From Enoplolaimus lenunculus (taxonomy: Eukaryota > Nematoda > Enoplea > Enoplida > Thoracostomopsidae), in assembly GCA_030248215.1 (NCBI GenBank), contig JASANG010001203.1, positions 1 through 64,000 of the forward strand: 64,000 nt of DNA, given 5' to 3'. The position numbers and the translations under genes are program-made. The notes below the pieces were generated by a model, which searched no databases, was not told the DNA's origin, and worked only from the letters and a program-made list of their open reading frames with translations. Below, piece after piece: positions 47,401 to 59,508 of the stretch (position 1 is the stretch's first letter; the number at the start of each line of letters is the position of its first letter).

Positions 47401-49443
47401 TACGCATACATTTCTCAGACAACGCAAAACTGCGACGAAATATTAACTCAATTGACGTACAGGATGCGTAGAGGTACGTCGAGTACGTACAAAACACCAG
47501 ACAGAGTTATGGAATTCGATCCCCCAAGGAATGTAATCAAAAGTGTCATATTTTATAGTATCTCGATGATCTGAGTACAGTGGCACTATTTTTAGGCCTG
47601 CAGGGCCCTGGTTCTGAAGTTACAGTCCTTTAAATTTTAACATTTTGTTATATAAAACTTGTACAATCGCGTTCCAAATTTGTACAAAGAATAAACCTGG
47701 CAAAGGTTACATTCGAAATTAAGTCTATTACAAAACAACTGTTCTAAGATTACTAATTTAAAAAAAGAAGCATCGTTTAGCAGGAATCAACCGAATATCA
47801 CGAAAACCCAACATCCGTATCCGGTCCGATATCCGGTATATACCTACCGGATACCGGATATATGCAATTGAGGTCCTGAATAAAATAAATCTGTTTTTAC
47901 ATGTGGAAATGCTGGATATTTTTCTGCTACTACATTTCCGGGCAAATCGAGAAGTTTATGTATTGAACACTGCGGTAAAATTGATCCCCTCATTTAGAAA
48001 TCAATCTAATACTCAATTGTTTAAGTAGATGGTCGTACTTTCGCACAAGCTACGCCCTTTCAGCTCCTAGCCATATTGGAGGTTTGCAGTAAGGCTACAA
48101 CATTTGGCGCTTTACTCTACCACACCTGATTTATAGATCAACGCGAGACTACGCAACCCACGCAAGTACAAGTTTCCCTACAGACTGTAAATACACGACT
48201 GCATATTCTAGTCTAGATAGTATGATCAAAAAGCGGAAACAAATGTCGTAAACATGCCAAGAGACTGAACATGCATTATGAGAAGGGACAAATGGTGGTC
48301 ATTCATCAATTTCTGTGAACTGGAAAATATTGCGATAGACATAATCAGAAAAAGAATTTGGTTTGTTATGGAACGAGGCTTTCAATACCAGGAGTTCCAG
48401 TATCTCACTCACACTTGGCAGATATGCCACCGTATTCCAGGCAGAAGCCTTTACAATTACTAGTTGTGTAATAGCTCTGCTTGAGGATGGAGTCTGTGGT
48501 ATAACATTAAAAATTTTCGTCGACATCTATGCACTTATGCAGCAGTTGAAACAGTTAAAATGCTGATTCAGTGTTTGAACGTTCTGCAAAAATAACCTGA
48601 TCATAAATTAAATTATAAAAATCAAGGTGAAACAGGGATTTCTGAAAACGAAATGGTTGATTGGCATGCCAGAAAAGGATCCATGTCGAGGTTACAGGAC
48701 CAGAACCTTGTATTTCTTTAAAGTAGTACATATTTACGTGCCAATGGTAACCAGGGATTGGCAGTTTCGGTTACAAACCGAGACTAAAAAGAATTGGTTT
48801 CCGTTATTTTAGAGTCGCAACCGCTAGCGATTTTCTGAATTTGCAAAAAAACAAGCCCATCTGAAAACCGAGACTTACAGAGACCAGCAACGAAACCGAG
48901 GCCTCCAACGTTGCTGTTAACATCAAATGCGTAAAAAGAACTAGAATTTTGCGTAATAAAGTATGGAATACACAGTTGCCCAAAACGAAAAAACTATCCA
49001 CTAGTTTTTGAGTTTGGGATAATAAAAGTTAACTCATCAAAGCCTTTTCCCTTTAAATTTGCCATTGCGTACTTAACCTGTTTTCTGTTCAAGGAATATG
49101 TATATACACGCATTAAATACCTCAAAAGCAAAAAGTTTGCAAAAATTATGAAACATACATAGTCCATTCATACACCTTGCAAAATGTTTATTATGATTAT
49201 GCTACTTTTACGTCTAATAAAACATGTACTAATATGGTTTGTTTAGACACCTGCGAGTCGGATACCAGACACCCGAGTACTTGATTACGCTACCTTTTCG
49301 CCAGAACATATCACATGAGTAATTTTCAAGAACTTAGTTTTATAAATTATTTCAGTAAGCATAAAACACCGGCGCTATAGCCGCTCTAATGTGTGCTACA
49401 TTGAAAAATGCAAAACACAAAAATACAATGACATACTACTTAC
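44467..49443. other. Intergenic repeats
   Basis: No gene recognised in nearly 5 kb. A repeat with AGATCTCGACGAGCTGAAT and CCTTTAAATTTTAAC words occurs at about 44730-44860 (+), 44940-45080 (-) and 47480-47650 (+). 46041-46422 is another hAT-type repeat (CAGGGTGCGACTGG at the left, TATCCGG words inside), with flanks that are only (AT)n. A TATATA-rich stretch lies at 46423-46482. TATCCGG-rich fragments recur at 47810-47860. Confidence 0.45.
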
Positions 49444-49571
49444 CCTGCGAATCGGAGAATTCCACGGTTCGTTGACGCTGACGATGAAACAACTGTTGGC
49501 TGACTGTCAGCAGGATTTGACGGTGTGTACTCCATACTATCGTCTAGTAACAATGCTGTGTCTCTCTCCAT
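49444..49571 (-). CDS. Candidate first coding exon, gene unidentified
   Basis: On the minus strand an acceptor-like ATATCTAG (exon from 49595) precedes ATG 49571, and the frame stays open to a strong donor GCAGG|GTAAGT at 49444/49443. The peptide begins MERDTALLLDDSMEYTPSN and is Ser/Thr-rich, with an acidic dileucine-like DTALLL such as sorting signals have. It ends in phase 2. Zinc transporters often have such N-termini, and the zinc-transporter gene lies next downstream on this strand, so it could be an alternative 5' exon of that gene. No clean partner acceptor was found, so this is only a possibility. Confidence 0.35.
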
Positions 49572-49731
49572 GGGCGTAATTACCGCTACCACTACCTAGA
49601 TATTATTACAAGAAATTAGATACGAGCTAGCGATAAATTCCCCATTCTGAACAATACACATATACGCAGGTACGTATGATAAGTGGCTACACCAGAATGC
49701 TACTACCGATTTAGGGCTTTCTTAAAATAAG

Positions 49732-49870
49732 GGATGTGCCGATTAATCGACATCGGCATCGGTAATAATAGGCACTTGTCGTGAGTATCGGCATCGGCAT
49801 CAACACTGCAAAAAATTGCGGATTCTATGCCGATACTTTTTGCACATAACAATCAGTTGGAAGGCTATCA
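49732..49870. repeat. CGGCATCGG-type repeat
   Basis: GTGCCGATTAATCGACATCG at the left, GCCGATACTTTTTGCACATA at the right; near copy of 40048-40190. Confidence 0.7.
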
Positions 49871-52800
49871 ATTTCATTTCTGGGCGCACACCAGTGTGTC
49901 TGCTCAGGAAAACTGTTATCTCTCTTGCGTTTGTGTTTGAAAAAATTGAAAAAATAGTTAAAATTAACCGTACTTATAAAATTATAATCTTTTATGATGG
50001 TTAGGGTTTAACTCTTCATATAATCGTAAGCCGGTCACTGAATGTTATTACGTACTGGTTACATTCGTGCCAGCATATCAGACATACTTGTACATTAAAT
50101 GCAAATGCTGCGATACATTACACTGCATTGTCTGCTTGGCGGCAGCATACGTGTTTACAAATTATCGACGATAAAACTAGCTGGATGGTTACAACTAGTC
50201 CCGGTTCCTACCTGTAAAAAGTTGACGATTTTTAGGCAAATCACAACTGAAACCGAAGTCTGTGCTCAATGTTACACTAGCAAGCTCTGGTCCACTGACG
50301 CAGCCAGTTTCAACGTTTATCCCCCAGAGCTCGAAGATAACACAACGATAATGGAAAACCAACAATATATTTATAATTTTCCAATCTATATTCTATTACG
50401 ATAATGATATTTCCTTTCTTAGTAAATGTTTCCGTTAAAGTTCTATTACGATGCGACTCAGCTGCTTTCAGCTTAGCCATAAGCTCCCAAAGTATACAAC
50501 AGTAGCTCCAGTAATTCCGCTAATTTCCCAGTAGTACAATTCTAACACCGTTCGGAATGCACAAAATCTCCAGTAATTTTCCAAGTTGCTCCAAAAACTC
50601 CCCAGATTTCCCTAAATACATTAACTCCGGTACATAACTCCCAACTTATTAGATTCGCTTGATGGCTCTACGCGCTAAGCACGCTACAAAGGATCTCCCA
50701 AATTATTAAATGCTAATTACTAAGGCTGGATACCCAAGCCCATGTACTTGGTTAATTTGCACAAAATCATTGGTTTTGTGAGTCACAAAACCAAATTATA
50801 CCAGTGCGCCACGCTGCAAGAGGCTACTCCGTGTACGAAGTGGCAAATTGCCGTGCTTTGGAGACGGTATCTAGTCGAATTTAGACGGACGATCAAGAGA
50901 CGGCCTTGGCGAAAATTGGGCATATAAGCATGTGAGACATGCTTGTTTATTAAGTGCAAATGCTGCGAAGCGTTCCACTATAGGTATTGTATGCTTGCGC
51001 AGCATCCGTGGCAACAGATGGGCCACGATAAAATTAGTTGTAAAAGCGTGCTTGACCCGCGCCTGCTTTCCAGTGCTTAGTATGAAGGTCTGAATTCTCG
51101 GATACCACCGAGAGTGACAGAACGAGAAACAAAAAATGTGGTGCAAACTTTGTCAACGTCGCATATTTAGGCACAACTTAAATACATTTTATTCAATTAA
51201 TTTTAACAAATTTGAAGTCGAAATCTACCCATATATAACAAAGGTTTTATCATAACTCCTGTTCCAGCTGGAATACCTGCAAAAAACAGGATTTTTACGG
51301 TTTCGTGGCCAAATATTCATCTCATTTAAAGTCATTACAGGTGTGGACGTCAAACGTTTTTACGTAACAGCTAGTAAAAGTTTCTGCTGGATCAGTCATC
51401 AGTTTAGCTAGTAAAAGTTTCTGCAGGATCAGTCATCAGTTTTTATCTCAGCAGTTACGAAATGCAGGCGCGCAGCTGGGCTGTCTTGAAGTGTGAACCC
51501 CGAAATTTCTGGATGCAAGTTCTGCAGCACTTTAAATTCTATTTCATATCGTGTGTTCGCGTTTTCTACATCATTTCAATCACGATATTGTTTATGTGAC
51601 ATACTATACGTATAGAACTTCACATATACTATCTGCTAAGATCTGTAGCTATGTGTTTAACAATAGATTACACAATCAAAATTTATAAAATGATCGCAAC
51701 TATAAAATTTAGGATTGCAACTTTGAAATTAAGAATACACTTTTTCAGTTTTGCCTTACGTGCAAGAAGTGAGCCAAAACTTTGTTAACCTCGATAACGA
51801 ATAGCGGGTTTGACTATGCTAAGAATATAATTCATTAGTTGTAAGACATTGCATTCTCATATTCGATTGGCCAGTAAATTGTATTGTCAAAATTCCGACG
51901 CTTAATTTTTAACTGTATTTTACGTTTTGGTATATATGTTGTACCGTGCAACGGCGGCTTACGTCTGATTCCGGTTAAATTTGAGCAGCGGTTCCAGCCC
52001 TGTATATAGCGAAGTTTTTCGCATTATGCTACCAATTTGTCATTTTAGTCGTTCATGTGAAAATGCTGGGCTATTTTGAAAGTCTTAAAATAGCCGAAAT
52101 TTTTAAGAAACGAACTCTAGAGGATGGAACACCAAGACACAATGCACAGCGGTCGTTGCGTTTCACGCATATTTACACCAAAGTGAAACCACTCCGTGGG
52201 AAAATTTATTTAAAATCTCTTTTTCAGAAATTATATATTTCCTGTCAAGGAGTGTCGAAACATTATGGATGCTTTTCAAAATTCAGGAATTTAATAGCAT
52301 GGTCTACAGATAGTAAAAATAATGAAAATGGACAGTGATCAAAATAATAAACGCAAACCGTTTCATATTATTATGACGTTTTATTTTTCTGCCAACGCTT
52401 ATATAATAGAGGCGCACATATATTCACCGAGGTATCTAAAATTGGATGAATTTCGGAATTTTTATTTCATTTCGAATAAATTGCAGCATATCTGTAACGA
52501 AAAATTGCGAGATATATCCGTGATTCATAACTATATAATTATGAGCGTAAAAAATAATAAATTTCGTAATTTCTTTAACGAAACGGAAACCTATTTTTAC
52601 TGGAAACGGATATCCGGATTACGTCCTGATTAATAGCCCTCCTGCCAAACTTGAGGGAGCAAATTTGAGGAGGTGGCCACTATTTTTAAGGACGATTCGT
52701 TATTGCTATGGAGCATAGTGTGGTGTCCTTGTGACGACGAGCAGACAGTAAAAACTGGCAGAATATTATTTACTCCAAATATAAAATGAGTTTAACACCA

Positions 52801-53067
52801 AACGCAGCTATAACTTACAAACTGTAAAAAGATCCTACAACAAACACATACACAAGTATTTACGAAAAGACAGACTCAATAGTAAACTGATACCGAAAAT
52901 AACGAAACCAGACCGTGCTTAATCTTACCAAAATCAATGACTTTATATTAAACCAAAATCCACTTTACATATTTTACGCCATAGATGTTGCTACTCCAGA
53001 CTTTCAAACTTAATAGAGTCACTTTCGTGAAAGGACACTGAATTTAAAACATGAAGCTATACCGACC
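49871..53067. other. Intergenic
   Basis: No gene recognised. Contains a solitary degenerate copy of the tRNA-satellite unit in inverted orientation (about 50790-50965: TGCGCCACGCTGC, then AAGCATGTGAGACATGCTTG). It also has a 37-bp unit repeated twice head to tail at 51369-51442, and a stretch (51950-52630) resembling the hAT-type MITEs (TTGTACCGTGCAACGGCGG ... GGATATCCGGATTACGTCCT). Confidence 0.45.
51369..51442. repeat. 37-bp tandem duplication, two copies
   Basis: Unit begins AGCTAGTAAAAGTTTCTGC; the two copies differ at one base. Confidence 0.9.
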
Positions 53068-53205
53068 TATGTATAGAACAGGCCGGAACAGAAGTATAAG
53101 CATATTCTTAAGCCTAAGCCTAAACCTAAGCAAAAAAATAGTCTAAAGCTTTAAAACTGACTCTATTATAGCCCCTCCGGAAAACGATCCGGTCCTGTCA
53201 CGTTA
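53068..53205. mobile_element. TTAGGC MITE, short copy
   Basis: TTCTTAAGCCTAAGCCTAAA and AATAGTCTAAAGCTTT words of the family in reverse orientation; the ends are diverged (ACAGGCCGGAACAGAAGTAT; CCGGTCCTGTCACGTTAAGG). Confidence 0.65.
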
Positions 53206-53997
53206 AGGCAACAACAACAACATATACAAATGCAAACTGAGACCGGCAAGCATATCAATTTAAAAATCAAACTCGAATCTTTCAAAAACAGATTGGTTAT
53301 GCTTCACTGAAACTCCACCATTCAAATATGCTTCTTTATTCTCAAATTTATATAGCACCTATTTTGCAGCAGGAACTAAGGGATATTAAACATAAACTTT
53401 GTGCAAAGCAACAAAAACAGTAGTAACAAAAATTCGGATTCGTTTTCATGTCCGATTCGGTTACGGACTGTTATTTATTTTCAACCCGTCCTCCGCCACC
53501 CTTCGTTTACTGATATATATCCGGAATTGCAACTATCAGTAGCTTGAGCGATAATACAAGAATATACTTAAGAATTATACTTTCAAAACTTAAGTACGCT
53601 TTAAAAACTTTTAACACTTGCGGTTCTGGATTTCAATTGATGTTTCAATGAACTCTAAGGTTCGATTTTGTTTTTGTTGCCTACGTAGATTCGCCTAATA
53701 TTTCGATACGTATGTCAACCGGCTATAGATTCAATTTGTTTACAATACTTTCGTCTATATATGAATGGATTTTCTGAAGTGGCTGGTTCAGTGCCACGTT
53801 GGTAACAACGAAACAAAATATGAAAAAGCAATCAGCAACAGTTTTAAAGTTACAAGTATAGGAGTACTATTCTGAACAGACGACTTGTGCTATTACTCGT
53901 TTGAGCAGATTGATCCAACCAAACACAATTTGGTCAACTCCAATAGCCAAATACAATAAAACAGATTCCGCCGACTCGTCACTCTCAACTATGAATA
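53206..53997. other. Intergenic
   Basis: No gene recognised. 53450-53510 shares TTACGGACTGTT...TTCAACCCGT with the interior of the element at 60877-61350. Confidence 0.35.
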
Positions 53998-54217
53998 CAC
54001 TGCAAAAAATGGTGAGTCAAATTGACTCTCTCCGAAATAGACTTTTCGGGACTACACAAACTGAGGCAAAATTCGACTCCGCCAGAGTCAAATTCGACCC
54101 ACTGAGCGACTCGAGTGAGTGAATTTGACTCCGGCGGAGTCAAATTTGACTCAGTTTGTGTAGTCTGGAAAAGCCTATTTCGGAAAGATTCAATGTGGCT
54201 CACTATTTTTCGCACTG
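53998..54217. mobile_element. Palindromic TA-flanked MITE (CACTGCAAAAAATGG ends)
   Basis: TA|CACTGCAAAAAATGGTGAG at the left, TATTTTTCGCACTG|TA at the right; TGAGTCAAATTGACTC and CCGAAATAG words in inverted pairs. Second of three copies. Confidence 0.88.
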
Positions 54218-54366
54218 TAGTACCTATTGCCAGTTGGTCATAAGGTTTCTAATCTTCGAACCATAGCATCTAACTTTTCACAAATCCAATGAGAATGCGC
54301 TCAGCGTTGCTTTCAAGTATCACAGTTCGTTTGTTTGACAATCTCAACAATATTGCAGAAATGGAA

Positions 54367-54521
54367 GCCCATGTAAAGATCAGTGGCGGAACGTTCTTCT
54401 TCAGGATTGCATAGTGTAATCGTTAGACTATTTTTTAGTTAGGCTTAGGTATATGCTCATTCTTGCACTTTTAGGAATATGCATATATACTACTGTTACG
54501 GCCCTGTTCTACACATTAGCC
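54367..54521. mobile_element. TTAGGC MITE, short copy
   Basis: GCCCATGTAAAGATCAGTGG at the left, CCTGTTCTACACATTAGCC at the right; the interior has one TTAGGCTTAGG and a degenerate unit. Confidence 0.8.
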
Positions 54522-54584
54522 TAAACGGGGATCGAGAAAGACATAAATTGTAACGCGGTTGGGCACATTGTTTTGCTCACAAAA

Positions 54585-55000
54585 TGTTTACCCAGTTGCA
54601 CACTCTTGTGCGAAAGAGTCTGATCAACTCTTGCTATCATCAAGAGTGCATGATACCCTTTAACAAGAGTATGCAACTGCGTACCATTCTATGTAGAAAA
54701 AAATGTACCCAGCGCGCGTTGCATTTTTGGCTTACCCCCCGTATTTGGGGGCGGGGTCAAAATCTCCATCGATGTTGAAATTTATGTGCTATTGTATATA
54801 CTAAAATGTGGTCCGATTATATTTTCGGTGTTGGCTGGCGGATACACGTGTAAAATTAACGTGAAATTGACCCCCCCCCCAAAATGAGGGGGGTTGGCCA
54901 AAAACGCAACGCGTGCCGGCACATTCTTTAATACACAGAATGTACCCAGTTGCACACTCTTGTTAGAGTGATCATCCACTCTTGCTATCATTAACTGGCG
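54585..55000. mobile_element. Foldback-like repeat (CCAGTTGCACACTCTTG words)
   Basis: CCAGTTGCACACTCTTG followed by AACTCTTGCTATCAT occurs at 54591-54640 and again at 54948-54995, with inverted AAGAGTATGCAACTG and CCCCCCGTATTTGGGGGC-like pairs between. Related to 41868-42210. Confidence 0.5.
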
Positions 55001-55048
55001 ATATATGCTACAGGTTTCAGATTACACGCCAAGGTCCCAATAAACTAA

Positions 55049-55232
55049 TCAACTGCCAACAGGATTGCGGTCCAAACTTGATTTGGGCACAAACGTTTTT
55101 GCTTTTAACGATTCTGCTTGCACGTCATACTCAGCGGCTTCTTCAGTCAAGCGATCAATCCTTTGATCTATCACACCGCTATCGAAGTATTTCAACTGCT
55201 TATTTTGACGGAATCGTTTTTCAACGTTGTAT
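55049..55232 (-). CDS. Candidate terminal exon of an unidentified gene
   Basis: On the minus strand an acceptor-like TTTCTTTAG at 55233 opens a frame (incoming phase 2) of 60 codons to TGA. The peptide starts YNVEKRFRQNKQLKYFDSG and goes on IDQRIDRLTEEAAEYDVQAE, with balanced charge and no repeats, unlike the repeat-derived frames around it. It looks like the C-terminus of a small cytosolic or mitochondrial protein, but I do not recognise the family. The upstream exon was not found; the intron would have to span or be disrupted by the elements at 55542-60081. Confidence 0.4.
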
Positions 55233-55541
55233 CTAAAGAAACAAACAACTACACGGCAATTCTACGTCCCGGTAATTGTTCAGATAAGTTGATTGTATTG
55301 CACCAGCGTCAATTAGCTTGTCACACACAGACATGCTTACTTCTAACAACAAATGCTAGTTAGTTAAACAGTTCCCAGCGTTCTTATCCAAACGAGTTGC
55401 ATATTAATTATTCAGAGAGAGTCACAGGTCCGGGCGGCTAAGTTTTCCTTAAATTGTGGACATTGCACCGACTAAATTAATCCCAAAATACACAGATTTA
55501 AATATAACAACCGAAATCAATTGCACCAAAACATTTTACCA

Positions 55542-55791
55542 GGCACATGTATAAAGATCCGGGGCGGAACGTCTTCCTGTGGTACTAGAATAGAATAAGT
55601 TTAAGCTTTAGACTATTTTTTGCATGGCTTAAGATTATGCTTACGCGTAGGCTTAGGAATATACTCATTCTTGCGCTTAGGCTTAGACTTAGGCTTAGGA
55701 ATATACTCGTTCTTACGCTTAGGCTTAGACTTAGACTTACGCTTAGGAATAAGCTTATAATACTGTTCCGCCCAGGTTCTTTACATTGGCC
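55542..55791. mobile_element. TTAGGC MITE with the longest TTAGGC-like array here
   Basis: GGCACATGTATAAAGATCCG at the left, CAGGTTCTTTACATTGGCC at the right. Three successive blocks of CTTAGGCTTAGAC/CTTAGGAATA units separated by TTCTTACG. Confidence 0.88.
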
Positions 55792-56075
55792 AAACCAATT
55801 GCACCAAAATAGTTTACCCTATAACACCAATTACCACCGCAACAGGAAACGTTATATATGGAGCATAAGCCCTTGCAGCCACCCACAGGTGCCACATAAC
55901 TACAATACTCGGACTGGTTGTAGATTTTAATGCCGCACAAATTAGACCGCAGAATGCTTAACAATGATTTCGCCTTTAAAATAGGATCATACTTTTTAAA
56001 CACTAATAATTAGTTACGTATTAAGTATATACGATAAAAAACCATGAAATCTTGAATCACTAACAGAAACATACA

Positions 56076-56468
56076 CTGTAGTGACCCGAATATGAGGAGG
56101 TCCTCATTTTGAGTCCCAATCAATAGGTGTCCGTATCCCTAACAAGAGTCCGTAAGCGGGTAGAATCTCTAAACCCAAATTAAAGACCATAAATGCCAAT
56201 TATCCCTAATTGCAGTGTATAAATGACTCCAGCACCAAATTAAAGTAGAGTTCGAAACTTTAAAGCGTACTTAAGTTTTGAAAGTACATTGTTAAGTATA
56301 ACCTTTCATTATCGCTCAAGCTATTGACACAAGACAAATAAACGTTTAATTTAACGGATAACTGCAGTACCGTATACATATCAGTAACGTAGGGTGGCGT
56401 AGCTTGAGGGAGGTACCCTCTGGAGAGGCCAAATAAATATCATTCCCCGTCTTATTCGGGTCACTACA
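56076..56468. mobile_element. TIR MITE (TGTAGTGACCCGAATA ends)
   Basis: TGTAGTGACCCGAATATGAG at the left and CTTATTCGGGTCACTACA at the right. The interior includes AGGTCCTCATTTTGAGTCCC and no open frame. Relative of 60877-61350. Confidence 0.8.
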
Positions 56469-56930
56469 CTATATGTCGGTGATTTGGCTATTAAGTTTTA
56501 GTATAAATGCAAAACCAAATATTTTGCCAACGTCTTATAGACATTTTTTTAAAATTCACAAATTATACATTGGTTAAACTAGGCCCAAAGGTATAGAAAC
56601 AAACTAGAGAAAGGCACAACGTCGGCAACAATACAACAAATTTCACTACCAAAATTGCAACGGAGAAAAAATTGACATCCGGCTCCGGTAGAATTTTTGC
56701 CGGAGGTTCCGACAGTTTCAGTAGTGAAATATTTTATACATTTAATACAAAACGTGTATCGTTCGGTGCGTTTGGCAAAAAGCTTTAGTACAATTTTGAG
56801 AACAAATTATCGGGATTTCTTAAAACCTTAAAAAACCTAAAATTAAACTTTTTAGCACCAACCGCTTTTGGTGAAGAAGCTTAAAGACTAACTTCGGCGC
56901 TGCGGCAAATTTTTTGAAATTTACAATTTG

Positions 56931-57300
56931 CACGGTGTAATCGGGTATCCGTTTCCGGTAAAAATCGGGGTCTGTTTCCGTTATAGAAATAACGGAAATT
57001 CTGTTATATTTAAGCTCAAAATAAATTATTAATCATGAATATATAACTAGCAATTTTTCTTAGATATGCTACAATTGTTGGAAATGAAATAAAAATCACG
57101 AAATCCAGCCAAAATCTTAAAAATTTCAATGTATCCGCTGTCTTTTCTTTAAAATCTTTGAAAGACCAGTGAACTTTTATGCACGCCTCACTCAATTGTT
57201 GGCAGAAAAATAAAATATTTTTGAAACGTTTATACTTCAATATCCGTTTTCCGTTTCAGTTACTTTGATCATTGTTATTTTACTATCCGTTTACACCCTG
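56931..57300. mobile_element. hAT-type MITE, CAATTTG duplicated
   Basis: CACGGTGTAATCGGGTATCC at the left, TTTACACCCTG at the right, flanked by CAATTTG at 56924-56930 and 57301-57307. CCGGTA/CCGTTT words inside. Same family as 42342-42751, diverged. Confidence 0.78.
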
Positions 57301-57944
57301 CAATTTGGACATAGCTGCGTATATAATTATGCCTCATCGCCAACTCCACTTCCGGCAAAACTTGTTCTGCGACTGCATGGGTATATATATTCACGTGCGG
57401 TTGCACTCTGACACCACTAGACTATTTTCTTATTGAATTACAGAGACTAAATAGTTTGGTAAGGTTTTTGAAATGTAACTAACGATATAGGTATACCATA
57501 AAAATGTTTGATAATTTTTAAAATTTTGTATATTGGCCGGTGTCATACAAAAATTTGCCCCCATAAAAATTTGCCCTACCGAACAAATTTTGATATAAAA
57601 ATTTGCCCCCCCCCGGACAAATTTTCATATGAAAATTTACCCGACCGGACACTTTTTCATTGAAACGGTCTATGAAAAAGTGTCCCCTTCATTAAAATTC
57701 GCCCCCCCCCATAAAAATTTGCCCCACCCCGGACAAATTTTCATATACCGTTAACATCTACATGGCACCATTTAGAAATAGATCTGATCACAATGCCGGA
57801 CGTTTGATGTTGAATCAAAAGTGTCGCTATATAACTCAAAAAAAGTTGGGAGTGCAGGATCAAAACTTGAGAATACCTGGGCAGGACCGTTTGTAATTCA
57901 TGTTGAAGAAATATTTCGAGCGAGATACTAGTTCTATATAAGAA

Positions 57945-58232
57945 GTGAAAAAATGTAAGCATAGATCATTCAATCCACCCACAGTATCAGAGTTGCGCGC
58001 GAGTGCAAGAAATATCGGCATTACAGACTCTATTCGCCCGCCAAGAATGGGGTATTCGCCATCACTTGCGGAACCGAGTGAGAAAAAGGTTACGAAAATA
58101 CTTGGCGATGATAACTGTTTCTTCCGAGTTTTATCATTCTGTTTAACTGGAAATGAGAAGTATCACCTAGAGATTACAAAGTTGCTAAAATGGCGTCGGA
58201 AAACCTTTCGTCAATGTTGCAAAATTATCTAG
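57945..58232 (+). CDS. OTU-like cysteine protease, N-terminal part (transposon-borne)
   Basis: OTU enzymes are deubiquitinases with an Asp/Cys/His catalytic set. The frame starts MKKCKHRSFNPPTVSELRAS; the motif LGDDNCFFRVLSFCLTGNE matches the OTU signature GDGNCLFRALS with the catalytic Asp and Cys present. It lies just inside the left arm of the TIR element. The coding sequence runs into the nested insertion at 58233, and the open frame is not continuous with the C-terminal block at 59509-59773. Function in the element is unknown; relation to OTU is motif-based. Confidence 0.7.
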   Translation: MKKCKHRSFNPPTVSELRASARNIGITDSIRPPRMGYSPSLAEPSEKKVTKILGDDNCFFRVLSFCLTGNEKYHLEITKLLKWRRKTFRQCCKII

Positions 58233-59502
58233 CAGTAGTATATAGGGAGGGATTGGGACACGCTCCTCAGAGGAGCCAGCTACCGTAACCCAAATTCTGG
58301 GTATCGTTTTGAGGTCGAACTTAATTTAAATTATTACTATCTCGATTTACCCATAAAACTTTTGATTAATGTCTACACAAACACCTTAGAATTAAGTTTT
58401 CGTTAGATTGCCGTTAATGCTTTCGCGTTTACTATCCACTAACTCGCGTGCCGCCAAAAGGTGTTTTGCGAGCAACAATTATGATATTTCGTTTGATGCC
58501 GGTGCAAATTCAAAAGCTTATTCGAGCACTAAATACAACTCGCAACATTTTCCAATCTGTAATAATACTAATAATAATAATAATTCAAATTAAAAATAAA
58601 TGTTTTCTCGCGACTATTCATAATCTGGATACAGAGTACAAACGCCTAAAAAGCCTATTTATTTGATAAATTTTAAGCGTGTCTGGACCGTTCAAGTTTA
58701 CGCTCTCCTCGGATTTGTTGCTTGCGGCATTTATTATTTTGGATTGAAAGGCATTTAAATAATCAGTTTTGGATGTCTTCCATTATTTTTAGTTTTTGAT
58801 GTCTTGTGTTATGTCAACTGTGTGCTGTAATAAGATCTTTAGATTACTAAACCAAGTTTTGTATGTACACCTAACCCAATATTTACCGGTTTTAGTCAAA
58901 TTTGTTTCGTTATCTTTAGAGCGACGTTCATGGCATATGGTTATTGAAAATTATGAATGAGCGTTTGATGTAACAGACTGGTCCAAATCAGGGGCGGAAC
59001 TATTTTCTATGGGACTGCAATAAAGTATGCATGAGCTTTAGACTATTTTTTTCTTAGGCTTAGGTAAATGCTCACTCTTGGGCTTAGGTTTAGGAATATG
59101 GGTATACTACAGTAACGACCATGTTTTATACATTGATCAGCAGATTTTACAAAATTTATGCTGAACAGTACTTATAAGATGACCAAAATTTAAAATGTGC
59201 TTTGATTTTTTTAATTCCTGTTTTCCTGGGTTCATTTTGTAAGTACGCCGATTCCTGGTACGAATAGATACAACACTTTTCCGAAAGCTGTTGGCATTTC
59301 AACTACTTTCACGTCTAATTATATATGGATCAAGTAGGTATATAGAACATTAAAACAAAATTGAGGCATCACTGATAAAAATGATTAAGTCATAGCAATT
59401 TTAAGAGACCGAACCACGAATCTGGTTTACGGTAACCAGAATTTGGGTTACGGTAGCTGGCTCCTCTGAGGAGCGTGTCCCAATCCGTCCCTATATACTA
59501 CT
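58233..59502. mobile_element. TIR element (62-bp ends) inserted into the OTU gene
   Basis: The ends AGTAGTATATAGGGAGGGAT and ATCCGTCCCTATATACTACT belong to inverted repeats of about 70 bp that include GCTCCTCAGAGGAGCC. They are flanked by TCTAGC on both sides (58227-58232, 59503-59508), a probable target duplication. The interior includes a TTAGGC MITE (about 58979-59139) and a small open frame with a hydrophobic tail (see findings). No transposase seen. Confidence 0.85.
58979..59139. mobile_element. TTAGGC MITE, third nesting level
   Basis: TCCAAATCAGGGGCGGAAC at the left, ACCATGTTTTATACATTGAT at the right, TTCTTAGGCTTAGG and GGGCTTAGGTTTAGG inside. Ends diverged. Confidence 0.7.
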
Positions 59503-59508
59503 TCTAGC

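Noticed and set aside
55620-55760. Interstitial telomere or chromosome end because of TTAGGC runs
   Set aside because: The runs are short, degenerate and always enclosed in the same MITE family.
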